From contig OX359198.1 in assembly GCA_947172415.1 (NCBI GenBank), positions 4,557,401-4,621,400 of the forward strand: DNA of 64,000 nucleotides, read 5' to 3'. The notes beneath the pieces are model-generated. The model saw only the letters and a list, made by a program, of their open reading frames with translations, was not told the origin of the DNA and did not search any database. Both the position numbers and the translations under genes were made by a program. Position 1 is the stretch's first letter, and each line of letters starts with the position of its first letter. The DNA is from Chondrosia reniformis. Its lineage: Eukaryota; Porifera; Demospongiae; Chondrillida; Chondrillidae. Shown piece after piece: positions 23,001 to 33,239 of the stretch.

Positions 23001-24362
23001 GGATCCTGATGGCTTCTTTGATCCTTCTCCTTTGCCAGTGAATTTTCCTGTCTGTTAGGAGTATTCAAAATTAGTTTTGAAGGACGAAGTTCTTCTTGCT
23101 TGTAAGCAAGCTTGTTACACTTTTAGCTTCAAATTCTCTCCATAATCTTGGCCTTTTCCAAAGCAATTGAGTGGCCAGTCAGTCTTGAGGTAGTAAACAG
23201 CTATATATACCAAACCAAACCAAACTGCATTTCTAAACACTCCAAAGTCGAAGGATGTACCATCCCAAAGAAAAGTTTGACACAGTTAGAAGGAATTTAA
23301 AAATAAATGTATAGATGCATGAAGATAGTCACTATATTATAGCAAATACTGAATTCAAAATTACAGACCTTTAATGTGAGGTTTTTAAGCTCTTCTACTC
23401 CATAATTAGCCATTTTAAGACTGTTGCCAGTAACTAAAACAATTTTCTCACTTTTCTTACTCTGTAAATAGCAACAAGGTACATTGTTAGTTAATGAATT
23501 ATTAAAACTATATTAAATTATAGGTCTGCAAAAACTTTTTATATAATATACTTAACATATTATACCAAAAATTATACTATAGAGCTGAATTGAAGTATAT
23601 ATATATAAATTAAACACAAATTACACAGCATATATGTATAAAGTCATGCGTTATATAGAAACACGCTTCTGTCAAGTTCTATAGTATTATTATCAAGTTA
23701 AATAAAAACATTCAAAAATGAAGTTAAAAGTAGGGATGGCACTATATAACGGTGATACGATTCAAGACCACTTCTATGTTTGGGCGCATCATGGATATAT
23801 ATATAGTAGAAGTAGGGATCGATTCTCTCGATTATTTAGTCTATTCTGCTACTTTATTTCGAGTTTTCGCCGAGAAAACTTTCAAAACAAATGTTAACAA
23901 GAAAAAAGGGCAATACAAGTTAAATAAAAACATTCAAAAATGAAGTTAAAAGTGGCATAGTGAAACTTATTTAACTATACACATCACTTCTATGTTTTGG
24001 CGCATCGATCCCTACTTCTGGTATATATATCCATGATGCGCCCAAACATAGAAGTGATGTGTATGGTTATAAGTTTCAGTATAATGCCATACCATATGAT
24101 CACTGTCTTGATTCGTAACTTTTTCTAGATGTGCCAATCACTGTTATAGTGCCATTCCTACTTTAAACTTCATTTTTGAATGTTTTCATTTTACTTTATA
24201 TCTATATCTATCTATATATATATATAATCATATGATATCAAACCTCAAAGTCAAATTTGCAGTTAGTCAATTTTACAATCTGCCTGGAAGTAATTCCTCT
24301 GATGTCATAAAGAAGTAAACCAGTGATGACGGGAGGCAGAGGAAATTCTATTGTGGTCATTC
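17053..24362 (-). CDS. Gene A: KH-domain protein of unknown function, paralogue of gene B
   Basis: Exons 24,244-24,362; 23,369-23,461; 19,462-19,629; about 19,192-19,299; 18,393-18,833; 18,222-18,329; 17,590-17,824; 17,053-17,247, about 490 codons. Exons 1-2 form a KH-like domain whose GxxG loop is altered (YDIRG). Exons 3-8 align with gene B: LHDRQAIQLIPF, RFGWILW, RYQFVDV...CIRFEG|ILDMRI, VMYVSRRHRVVYQ...ERPYFITLIDSEE, SCRPPKGF...KPKIPTVESVLEELDHFM. Exon 18,222-18,329 has exactly the length and phase of its gene B partner (108 bp). The 3.7-kb intron 2 holds Penelope pieces and a 1-kb palindrome, but phases on both sides agree. The exon 4 to exon 5 junction is unresolved: my exon 4 ends in phase 0 while exon 5 needs two bases, so a microexon or a defect is possible. 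A 5' exon ending in phase 1 is missing from the model. Confidence 0.72.
19650..20345 (+). mobile_element. Penelope-like element, GIY-YIG end and 3' tail
   Basis: An open frame (19,676-20,173) encodes a GIY-YIG endonuclease domain: GVVYLIPCSECSAVYIGETG, then R...RLAEHKRA, and a C-terminal HWQRRKVKEAIRI region. This is the arrangement at the end of Penelope-like reverse transcriptases. The reverse transcriptase part itself is missing. The frame ends at 20,173 and is followed by a hammerhead-like motif and the dispersed tail. The insertion lies within about 30 bp of the acceptor of gene A exon 3. Confidence 0.85.
20203..20239 (+). ncRNA. Hammerhead-ribozyme-like motif at Penelope 3' end
   Basis: GTCA (20,203-20,206) pairs with TGAC (20,236-20,239) as stem I. 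Between them are CTGAGGA (20,207-20,213), a stem II hairpin GACCC-CCA-GGGTC, GAAA, a minimal CG stem III and TT before the predicted cut. Minimal type-I hammerheads with a tiny stem III are established features of Penelope-like elements, and this matches in place and form. Activity is inferred. Confidence 0.65.
20346..21179. other. Intronic stretch without genes
   Basis: AT-rich sequence inside intron 2 of gene A. It contains an AAAT microsatellite (about 20,790-20,822) and a small hairpin around GGCCTCCGTTTG...CGGAGG at 20,920-20,945. I see no exon. Confidence 0.6.
21185..22165. repeat. Large inverted repeat, arms about 450-480 bp
   Basis: The left arm starts near GGACATAAAAGGCCAAGGCC. The right arm ends with the reverse complement, and the turn is near 21,710. 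Long matching blocks include the segments with CAACTACTACTCTCTATGCA and GATGATGCATCTGCATGCCA. The arms differ by small substitutions and indels. A third, partial copy in direct orientation with the left arm lies at 22,235-22,450. It has no coding capacity. It is either a fold-back element or two inverted copies of one about 480-bp element. Confidence 0.85.
22616..22642 (-). ncRNA. Hammerhead-ribozyme-like core (minus strand)
   Basis: Minus strand: CTGATGA, stem II hairpin around ACCTCCAGGTT, GAAA, then TGTCC. The two invariant boxes are intact. Distal pairing TGTATTA with TAGTACA (one G-U pair) could extend stem I. The flanks carry the GTTGCTGATGCTCAA phrase also found near 18,100 and at the 54,920-55,040 inverted repeat. 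Confidence 0.45.
22840..23300 (-). mobile_element. Penelope-like element fragment, inverted
   Basis: On the minus strand it carries the Penelope tail, part of the GIY-YIG coding end and, at 22,866-22,895, a decayed hammerhead core (GCAA instead of GAAA). It faces the element at 19,650-20,345, so gene A intron 2 is bracketed by inverted Penelope pieces. The left duplication boundary (22,997) falls inside it. Confidence 0.7.
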
Positions 24363-27300
24363 CTATATATGGAATACAGACTGAACTCAATTAGTATGAA
24401 AATAAATGCAAGTTTTGTGAACCATGTGATAGATAGAGGTATATATCATGACTGCATGTATCCATATTCAATGTGGATATATATATACGTATATCATCCA
24501 ATAACACCTCAAAATAAACAATTAGCGCTTTTTTAATTGTTAACGTGTTTCGATGCTCTATATGGTTAACCAGAAATAGGCTCATTTCCTAAAGCCATAT
24601 TTTCAAGTGATCCAACACTGTCAATCTTGCATTCTCCATGCAACTTTGTAGACCATGACTGTCTTCCCTCTCTCAGAGTTTTCACCTTTGCATTTCTTTC
24701 AATAAGTGAATTAATAAATTCTATTTATCTCATCAATATATACGTATATGCCCATCTGAATCTTCACTGTTTCTGTTGTACCACCTTTGTCAATCTTCTC
24801 TGCATGGTCCACCATTGGTTTGATCACTGTCTTCAACACTGATCAACTATAGGCTTCTCTCAATTCCAGCTCCTATATACACATGCATATGCATGGTCTG
24901 TTGGCTTCTCATGCTAGCTTCATTTCTTTCACTTATAACCTACGTTATTTTATCATATTGGCACACCATACTTGCGTACGTATAATATAGCTCCTGGCAG
25001 TTAAAAGGTTTCAAACAGGGTTCATTACCACATAGACTATAACCTAAGATTTGATCCTGTGCTGTTTGCATTAATTAAACACGAGCCGAAAAGATTACAT
25101 TACCTTTTAACAATGGGCGCGAGGCATTTAAACTGTTAATTAGTGAAATCTACCTTGAATAATTTTTACCTGAATGGGGTTATTCCTTCAACATGCATAG
25201 TGATCGAGGTCAGAGCTGGGCTGAAGAATATCGATGATGAATGTATTATTATCTATTCCATTATGTACAAAAACCCGCATCCTCACTGCTGTTCATGGTA
25301 TGCTCTACATATTATAGAAACTATACTATCTAGACTACATACAACATTTTTTTACCTAAGTTGGCCAACTTGAAGTCTTTTCTTTTCGATTGTTCGTGTT
25401 TCGACATTTTGAGCATGCATCTATCAGTTTGACGAAGTTAGAAGAACTTGATCTATATTCTTTTCTTCGTCTTGTCCACGCAGCCTTTTAACTCCTCAGG
25501 TCGTCCAAAACACCGTTTCTTTAAACCTTGTAAAAATCCTGGAATTCTAACGTGATGAGTCATTCTGTCTTAGTCATGCACGGTTTCCACGAATTACGTA
25601 GACACCTTTTTTTTTAGAAATTAGTATGTTTATGTAGGCAGAATAAACTTTATTAATAAAGTTTATTCTGCCTACATAAACATATACGAATATTTAGAAA
25701 AGTTTATATAAACTTTACTCGAGTATAGTGCATACAAACAGGTAAACAAATACATTAATTTAGCAGAATGCATATGTATGTTCACAACCCTATGTACATT
25801 CGTCTAAATATGAATTTTGTTAAAGCTCATACCTATACACCAGGCCCTACTGGCTCCCTCACGCACCGCTTAATGCTTCAAATGACTTATGAGACACTAT
25901 TAATAAACATTGCATTCCTTAAATTTGTTAGAAGTACAATGTACATATTAAACTTGGGGCAAACACACATTTGTGTGTCCTATTCTTATGTAAAACAACA
26001 CTAGTTTGCAGACATTCCTATAAGAGACATACACAGTTCATAATATCATTAACTTTCATCTTGAGTAGACTGGGTCTGCATCTCATCATCATCTAACTTT
26101 GGAGCCAAGTAATACTTCATGCTTCCTTTCTCTTCCATAGGAAACTCCAGTACTACATAATTAGATACAGTTTGAATATGTCCAAGTTAATAAATAAAAA
26201 CATTCAGAAAATGAAGTTATAAGCATATGGATGGCAGTGCTTGCAACAGTGGCTAGCATACATGGTAAAAATATTGAAACGAGGCAGTATCATAGAGCAA
26301 GGCTAATGATGCAAAAGTGGCATACTGAAATTTAAGTGACTTAACCACATACATCACTTCTGTCTTTGGACACACGAAGTAGGACAATGCCCCCAAACAT
26401 AGAAGTTATGTGTATCGTTAAGTCACTGCAAGGCCAGGCCTCAAAGGTTTACCCTTACGAAAATGCTACATACAATCTCTAAGGGCTAGCTGATTCTGGC
26501 AGTAAAAAGTCTATATTTTTGAGAATACTATGTAATGAAACAAAGCTATCTAAAATAGTGCAGTAAATACAATGACTGTGTTTACCTAAAGGAGATTCAC
26601 TCTTAAGAGACAGTATCACTCTGGATGAGACAGCACAGGCTCTACAAAATATGTTTAGAAATCTACCAGCAAATGTCAGCATTATGGCCTCTTGCAGTTC
26701 AATCAATACCTGTAGGAAGCAAATCAGTAGCACACACATTACAAACGTAGTATTAAGGGAAAGCTACAATTTGTATATATGCAACAACATATATGACTGA
26801 TCTCTCATGACCTGTCCATACTCCTTGAAATTTAAGTAATACGAAAAATGCATAGACATAACAAAATCCAATCATAGAAATTAAGGTAAGGATTTTTTCT
26901 CAATGTGTCGAACTTATCGTTTGAAAGGATCATTTATTGACTTTTAGAGCGTCTAAAGATGCAGTTTTGTTGTCTGACGTTTTGACCCTGAGGGTCTTCT
27001 TCAGTGAGCCACTGTCAATCACTGAAGAAGACCTTCTGGGTCTAAATGAATGACAAACAAGAAGAGACAACAAAACTGTGTCTCTAGACACTCTAAAAGT
27101 AGAAAGATGATCCTTTCAAAAAAGAAATTAAGTTGAGAATACATTTGGATAAATAAGTAAAATGTTTCAACATAAAGCTGTACCATTCTAGTTTACACTG
27201 CAGGAAATTTGCTGAAGCTGGACATCCCATTTAAAATATTTCATTGCTTACTTGACTATCTTCGTCATCAATGGAAGAGTTTTGCCTCAAGTTGACCTTT

Positions 27301-28465
27301 CCACTTCCAATGTCTCCGCTAGTACTGAATGTAACACCATTCTTGGTGCAGGCAATAGTCACAGAGTCACCAATCTGAGACAGGTCTCTGCATATCCTTT
27401 GAAATTCAGTACTTGACATCTTTATAACGGCATTATATTGTGTATCCTAAAGAGTAATAATAGTGACAGTACGAACAGCAGACAGAAGGCTTTATAAGAG
27501 GTTTCCACACACAATGACAGCCAAGTCTCAAAGGTTTACCCTTAATTACGAAAATGCTACATTTTACCATTACTTGTGATGCCAATTCCAGAGAATTTTG
27601 AAAGTGAAATTAATATCAAACATACAGAAGAATTGTATCAGTTGGATATTATAAATCAGTTATATCTTCTCTCTGTATTAGCTTGAGTTGTATTTACACT
27701 GACCATACATGTTTGAGGTTCATAGATACTTTTATTATTTCACTGTGAGGATTATTTTTGATTCTGCTATGTATTACAACATGCAGTGCTTACAAACAAA
27801 TTGGTAATTGTAGCAGTTTGACATTACCAAATGCCAGAAGGGGAAATAAGTCATTTAATTTCGGTTCCATTTACTTGCAAAAACACCCTACATAGGCAGG
27901 CACCTGTTACAGTGATGTAAGCTATCATTGCCTTGGACGAAAAGGAAAGTGGTTATCTTAGACATGTGACATGTACACATCTACACAGGCACTGACAGCA
28001 GCTATAATGATTCTTTATCCCTTACGTATATTAAAATGGTGCTATTCTGATTTATCACACAAAGAAGCTTAAAATCATGATAAAATTGGTCAGAAAAGGT
28101 CAGAATAGGCATAGAATAGTATCAAACTGCATTTTTGACAATTTCTGCAATTTATTGCCAATTATCAGTATTATGGAATTGGAGCTTTACTAATTGAAGG
28201 CCACATATAACTGATAAACTTAACACTCACTGGGATGCCAAGCTGCTCATCGTCTACATCCATCAGCTTAACTTCATATTGTGATGTTCTGTCTTCATCT
28301 TAAGAAGAAAATAAGAAGTCTATATATTATAAACTGCTCCACCTCTCTCCTCCTCCCCCTAAATGTAACCCTAATCTTGAATTATAAATTCTTTGTTCCA
28401 CTATTGTTCCTATCCAATACAGTAAGAACTAGTTTGAGTAGCTAGTGAAGACTACTCATAACGTA
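22997..28465. repeat. Segmental duplication, right copy
   Basis: Partner of 1-5,506. This copy holds the working PCNA exons 4-7 and the gene A KH exons. Its similarity to the left copy ends exactly where a TA-flanked MITE begins (28,466). It contains the fold-back element (23,690-24,195), the palindrome (25,627-25,687) and the inverted-repeat MITE (26,930-27,130) described for the left copy. Confidence 0.93.
24363..26048. other. Stretch between gene A and PCNA with possible extra exons
   Basis: On the minus strand three open stretches could be coding: 25,166-25,215 (SITMHVEGITPF, good AG and GT borders), 24,740-24,841 (VIKPMVDHAEKIDKGGTTET) and 24,590-24,730 (IERNAKVKTLREGRQSW). Their phases do not join cleanly to each other or to the KH exon. 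They may be 5' exons of gene A. The same stretches exist in the left duplication copy. Confidence 0.35.
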
Positions 28466-31400
28466 CTGTAAAACCATTAATATTAGTGCACCATTAGTGT
28501 TAGTGAAATTAGTGATGCAATATCATTCGCTAACATTTATGGTCGCTAAAATGTTTATTATTACGCATATGCAGTAGTGTGCCACATTGTGAGTGTGAGT
28601 GAAGTGCAAAATGGTGTCCTCCCTGTACAGCAGGTTGCAGAAAGGAAAACACTTGTCCCCTTTTGCTGCCAAGTTGAGGTGACCCATGTACTAGTACTTC
28701 TGCGACTAATCGGAGTGTGGAGCAAGTACACAAGAAAACACTAAATTTAATGGACGCTAATAAGTCCTATATGGTAAAAACACTAAATATAATGAACGTC
28801 TATATTAATGATTTTACAGTAAGTTCAATAATACAGTCAGTATATCGGGAATTGAATGTATGTGTCAAAAGAATGCGAATGGCGACTATTCATCAAAATG
28901 GCCGTCGTGCGCGTGCGGGGAAGGTGGGTCAGCTGACCGCATAATAGTCATGGCGGAATCCCTTTGTTTAGAAGTAAAATGCCTTCACACGCGAATTGTG
29001 TAGTCCCTGGCTATCCGAACAGGAAAGATCATTGCAAGTGGGGCTTGTTTCCTAGCAAAGAACATGTTCAGGGATGTAAAGTGTACGTCAAGCAACGTTT
29101 ATGTGGATCCACGTTGGATAAGGTTGGCTGCGGCAACAACTCACCTTCTTGCAAGTCAGTCTCGTTCACCGGCTACCAAAAGACGTGGGAGCCCGAGCTG
29201 TGTTGAGGAAAAAGTGGCTGGCTAGAATGCCAACGCCTTTGACCCACAACAGTTACATCTGTGGTATTCATTTTCCAGCTGATCACCCAGATGCAGAAAG
29301 CGACAGTCCTTCGATCTTCCTTGGTAAGCCTGTTATCAGCAAACGCTATAGTTATGCCTCAACCAAGGGCGATTTTCACACAACCACCTCCATACAAAAG
29401 CCACATTCAACAGCAGATTTGAGCAGCAAAGAAGATTGGTCTGCTGTCTTTAGTGCCATGTTGACTCGTCCTATCGACCTAGAAGGTGCAAGAGATGAGA
29501 AGATTAAAGAGCTGGAGAGTACTATCAAGGATTGGGAGAAGGTTATAACAGGATTAGAGAATCTGCTGTCAGACTCTTGTACAGAGGTACGTGGAAAGGC
29601 TCAAGTTTTCTGTTGCCAAACTTCGAGCTGCCCCTGCAAGTTTCATGTTCTACACAGATTGGTCAGTAGAATCATTTGATGATGTTCTTTATCTGGTGGG
29701 GGATGCAGCTACTACTTTGATGTACAGTGGAACTAATCTTCCCAAGAAGTGCACGGGAAACTGATCGCTCCGCCCTCAAGCGCTAGACAAGTGATTACAA
29801 AATTGTTACAATTAAGTGATTACAATTATGCATTTACAAGGTATGGAAGCATGTGAGAAAAATAAAAACTACATAGTGTATCTATGTTTTGCATGTACAA
29901 ACTGTCTGGGAAAATGCGTTCAATGTGCAATTGTGGAGGCAACCAAACAACAAAGTCACAATACTCTGCTTTAGTAACAAAGAGCTGCACCTGGACCTGA
30001 TGGTAATACTGATGCTTAGTACTCAGACGAAGTCCTTTCTGAGTCTTCTGCAAACAAAATGTGTGCTTTGTAGCAGCTGCTTCTTCAAACGAGCACTCAC
30101 GGCAGACAAAGGGGCGCTTTACCTCGACGATGCCTGACCCAACTATCCCATCCGGAGTGGCTCCCAACTATGGCTCCTCAACACAAATAACAAATCCTGA
30201 TGGAGACACCACGTCCATAGTCAATGGCTTCAGTATGCAGGGCTTGAGTTGAAGTTAAGCATGAGAGGAGGCGAGCAGGGTCAGTTGTTGGCTTATGGCA
30301 GATTATCTCCTTTGCCACTGATGCAGTGATACATTTTGCACGCTCATTGTATAATAGGGGAGACAGTGATTGGCGAATGGTACAGACAAACACTTCCGTT
30401 GCTTTAGCTTTGTCAACAACCACATGTTCTTCATACCATAACAGGTCACCTCCCTCTGTATCCATCCATTCACAGTCAGATGGTATTGGGGTCAACTCGT
30501 GTGCACTGTCATCATGTATATCCTCCATACTAGATTCTGTTGAGCCCAATACCGTGTCCAAATGTGCAGCTCTCCACTCCTCTTGCTTTTGCCGCTGTCT
30601 AGCCTGGCACTCAAGAGCAGCGTGCAGTGGATCAATTGTTACTAAGAATAGTCTATTACGCTTACTCTCAAGATCCTCTAACCGGCCATGCAATCTAGCA
30701 GTAACATGTCCTCTCTCTGGCAACGGCCTTGGATCTTGATGCTATCCAGTCCAGTCGGTGACGATCTTGGGTGTATCCCAATCGGCTGAACTCCTCCTTG
30801 GCATACAGAAAGGCAGCGAGGTGTTTGCATGATACAAATGGTCCTTTACCCGCTGGACAAGAGCACTCAGCATACACAACTTGGGTCACATTTTTCGCCT
30901 CCTCACCACCCCCCAACTACTTCCACTCCTAGCTTCATCTGATATGATACGGTGCTTTTCATCTATGGTTCACAGTGAGCCACAATGTCGTTGTTGGCAG
31001 CCACCTGAATGTTCTGAACGAATCCTCGCTGGAATAAGCGCAATGCACTGTTGTCAGTGGCTGCAATTGCCTTGAAATTGCAGCAGCTCTTGCCATCACC
31101 TGCTATGGTATCGAGGAAGTAGCTCAGCATCGTCTGTATGGTTAATGTTGCCGAAAGCAAACGACCAGTGACGAGTTTATTCCAGCCAGGGGTCGGGAAA
31201 GAATGAGCACCCGTACGGTGTGGGGTTCCAGTGGTACGTGATGCTGACAATTCTTAATGTGATGTGATGGCTCGGATGGCTCAGGATGTGCTTCTTGAAA
31301 AGCTACCACCCTGTGTATGTTAAGCAAAGGATACGGTAAATAACCTATTATTTATTGTATCCTTTGCTTCTGCAGGAGTTACATTGTGCCAGGTTTACCG

Positions 31401-32909
31401 TTCTAGGAGATCAGATTTCTTGCCTGACCGCTTAAGCTGATGGAGCTTGCAGAACTCTTGCAGAAGATTGAACGTCTAAGTTGTGGGCTTAGCCGACACT
31501 GCTATACCTTCAAAATTGCTGAACGAATGACGTTCTCTATGCCTACCACGTGCGTGCAGGAATTGCATTGTGAATTGTCACCTTCCCCGCACGAAGGGAA
31601 TCCCTGCCGCCATTTTCAATGAATAGTTGCCATTGTGAGTTTTGACTATATGCACAATCTTTTGACGCATATAGATCTGACATCTCAGTAATTTCATATA
31701 CACGTCCCGTACACCTAAGCTTTATCTCGCATTCTTTTAATTACAATGTATACTTAAACCCGTAATTCACAATCTTTTACTCTCGCATTCATATCCCAAT
31801 ATACTGTATTAAATTTCATACAATAATGCAGTTAATGGACAACATACTTGAGCTTTCAAATATAAATATCACAGTATCAGACTTTTCTTCAGCTCGCAGC
31901 GTAATAGAGTCATCATTACTGGCACACTTCATGATTTTGAGCATGCTAATTAGAAATGGTTATATATAATGTATTACACTGAAAGTATGCACAATAATTA
32001 TACTGTATATACATCTATCTACATATATTAATATATTACGTATAATACTGTGCAGTTACTTTGAATCTCTGTGGAGCATAGAAATTTGTGAGTAATAAAG
32101 TCTCAAAGAGCATGTGCAATAATAAAAATGGACACGTCTATGATATTATGCCTTTTGCCTTAAGTATGTATGCCTACACTAAGGGACACTGATTATGCAA
32201 TAGCTGCAGAAAGCCATTGAAAAAGAGCAGCATTAATAACTACTTTCCAAATCAGTTATCTATTGCTCATCCACCCTTTAGTGGTCTCCTAGTGAATCCC
32301 AATGTGAGTAAGCACCCACACAAGATTTTGGAAGCCATATTTAGCCATTACAACTCTTGATTTGATGGCAAGTAAGACCAACCAATCAAACAACAAGCAA
32401 AGAAGAATGAAGAAGAAGAAAGTAGAAAAAATCCTTTTATTCTATTAACAAGCATAGAAATTGGGATACTTTTAGACATGGTACTTGTTATGCAATGTCA
32501 ACGAGTTTACTTGGCCTAAATTGCTAGCCACACTGACAGCTTAGAGCTACAAAAATGGGTGAATAGGTTAATTGAAGGGTACAGAGCACTTAAACCAACT
32601 CACGTGGATACATCCAAACCGAGAACAATGTTTCTGTCACAACGAAAGGATTCGAAGGCATCGGCATTCAATTTTACGCTGACTAGAGCGACATGACTCT
32701 CATCCATAGCCTAAAAGACAAAGACAATTGTGGCAAATTCTACAACCAGAACAATCATCAAGCTACAGTAAAGATTGCCATGATATAATCATTACCTGAA
32801 GCGAGATACCATCTGATGTACAATTCCAGTTGACCTGCTTCACAATGTCCTTCAAGCCTTCCACAATTTTCTTTAAAGTGGCTCCCTTCACAAATTTCGC
32901 CTCAAACAT
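26049..32909 (-). CDS. PCNA: PCNA, DNA polymerase sliding clamp, 7 exons
   Basis: Exons 32,796-32,909; 32,604-32,710; 31,848-31,945; 28,231-28,298; 27,252-27,446; 26,586-26,709; 26,049-26,152. They join in phase into 269 codons plus stop, against 261 residues in human PCNA. The protein forms the trimeric ring that tethers replicative polymerases and repair factors to DNA in the nucleus. Recognisable parts are [20 protein letters not shown] at the start, [10 protein letters not shown], the SFRCDRN segment, [15 protein letters not shown], the interdomain connector [24 protein letters not shown] and the C-terminal [12 protein letters not shown]. The tail is a few residues longer than usual (ends STQDES). 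Intron 3 is about 3.5 kb because of two DNA-element insertions. The 5' end faces POLR3D. Confidence 0.96.
28466..28819. mobile_element. MITE with CTGTAAAA ends and TA target duplication
   Basis: Starts CTGTAAAACCATTAATAT and ends with the inverted ATTAATGATTTTACAG, flanked by TA on both sides (28,464-28,465 and 28,820-28,821). It is about 354 bp and non-coding. The TA duplication suggests a Tc1/mariner or pogo-type transposase in trans. It sits exactly at the limit of the segmental duplication. Confidence 0.8.
28979..29679 (+). pseudogene. THAP-like zinc-finger protein, frameshifted
   Basis: Begins [20 protein letters not shown] with a start at 28,979. After a frame change near 29,150-29,210 it continues YICGIHF...SPSIF, which fits the C-x2-H and terminal P/F of a THAP DNA-binding domain. 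The second expected cysteine is a tyrosine (VVPGY). A helical stretch follows ([19 protein letters not shown]). In transposons THAP domains bind the element ends. This copy cannot make a full protein. Confidence 0.6.
29826..31250 (-). pseudogene. SWIM zinc finger plus YqaJ-type nuclease, frameshifted
   Basis: Minus-strand blocks in order: 31,250-30,963 ([16 protein letters not shown]); 30,916-30,695 with a SWIM finger [15 protein letters not shown] (CxC...CxH); 30,723-30,178, ending in [17 protein letters not shown], the usual start of the YqaJ fold; and 30,167-29,826 with GATPDG, VEVKRPF and YYHQVQVQL. The D, ExK and Q residues of the lambda-exonuclease-like active site are all present. The blocks lie in different frames, so at least two shifts have broken it. 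The enzyme family degrades or processes DNA ends. Its role in a transposon is unknown. Confidence 0.75.
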
Positions 32910-33239
32910 TTTCAGATACAATCTCTTCTACAAATAAAGTAAAATCGCTACTTAATTCAGAGGGAGAACATTCTTAAACATATATTTATGAGTTTTTAGC
33001 ACTATGCTTACAAAGCAGCTCTTCACCAGTTTATAGGTCTGTCACAGTTGCCCGCCCTTTCCCGCCAAAAATTGTTTCCCTTTTATAGGGTAGGCTGGTC
33101 TCGAATATCCAGACCACCTGTATACGTATAAGGAATGAGGATAATCCAATTGTCTCTCATTGAATATTTTAGGTAACGCCTATTTATAGGCACCCGCCGT
33201 ATTAGATATTTCATGTTTTTTATTTTTTTCCTTCTTAAT
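32910..33239. promoter_or_regulatory. Shared promoter region between PCNA and POLR3D
   Basis: 330 bp separate the two start codons, which point away from each other. Both genes serve basic nucleic-acid synthesis, so shared control is plausible. I see no clear TATA box placed for either gene. Confidence 0.6.

Larger units (their letters stand above)
28829..31810. mobile_element. DNA transposon-like element with THAP and SWIM/YqaJ genes
   Basis: The outer ends (AATACAGTCAGTATATCGGG at left, the inverted AATACAGTATATTGGG at right) and inner parts (GGCGACTATTCATCAAAATG against GGCAACTATTCATTGAAAATG, GTGCGGGGAAGGTG on both) are imperfect inverted repeats. The interior is more GC-rich than the surroundings and codes on both strands, converging. 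It is inserted in PCNA intron 3. Superfamily is not settled: THAP domains occur in P and Kolobok transposases and SWIM fingers in Zisupton-type ones, but a YqaJ nuclease is typical of none of these. Confidence 0.7.

Noticed and set aside
28717..28944. Small plus-strand open frame before the THAP region
   Set aside because: It crosses the MITE end and the transposon's terminal repeat, so it is chance.
30061..30739. Plus-strand open frames in the transposon
   Set aside because: Antisense to the SWIM/YqaJ coding blocks, which carry recognisable motifs on the minus strand.
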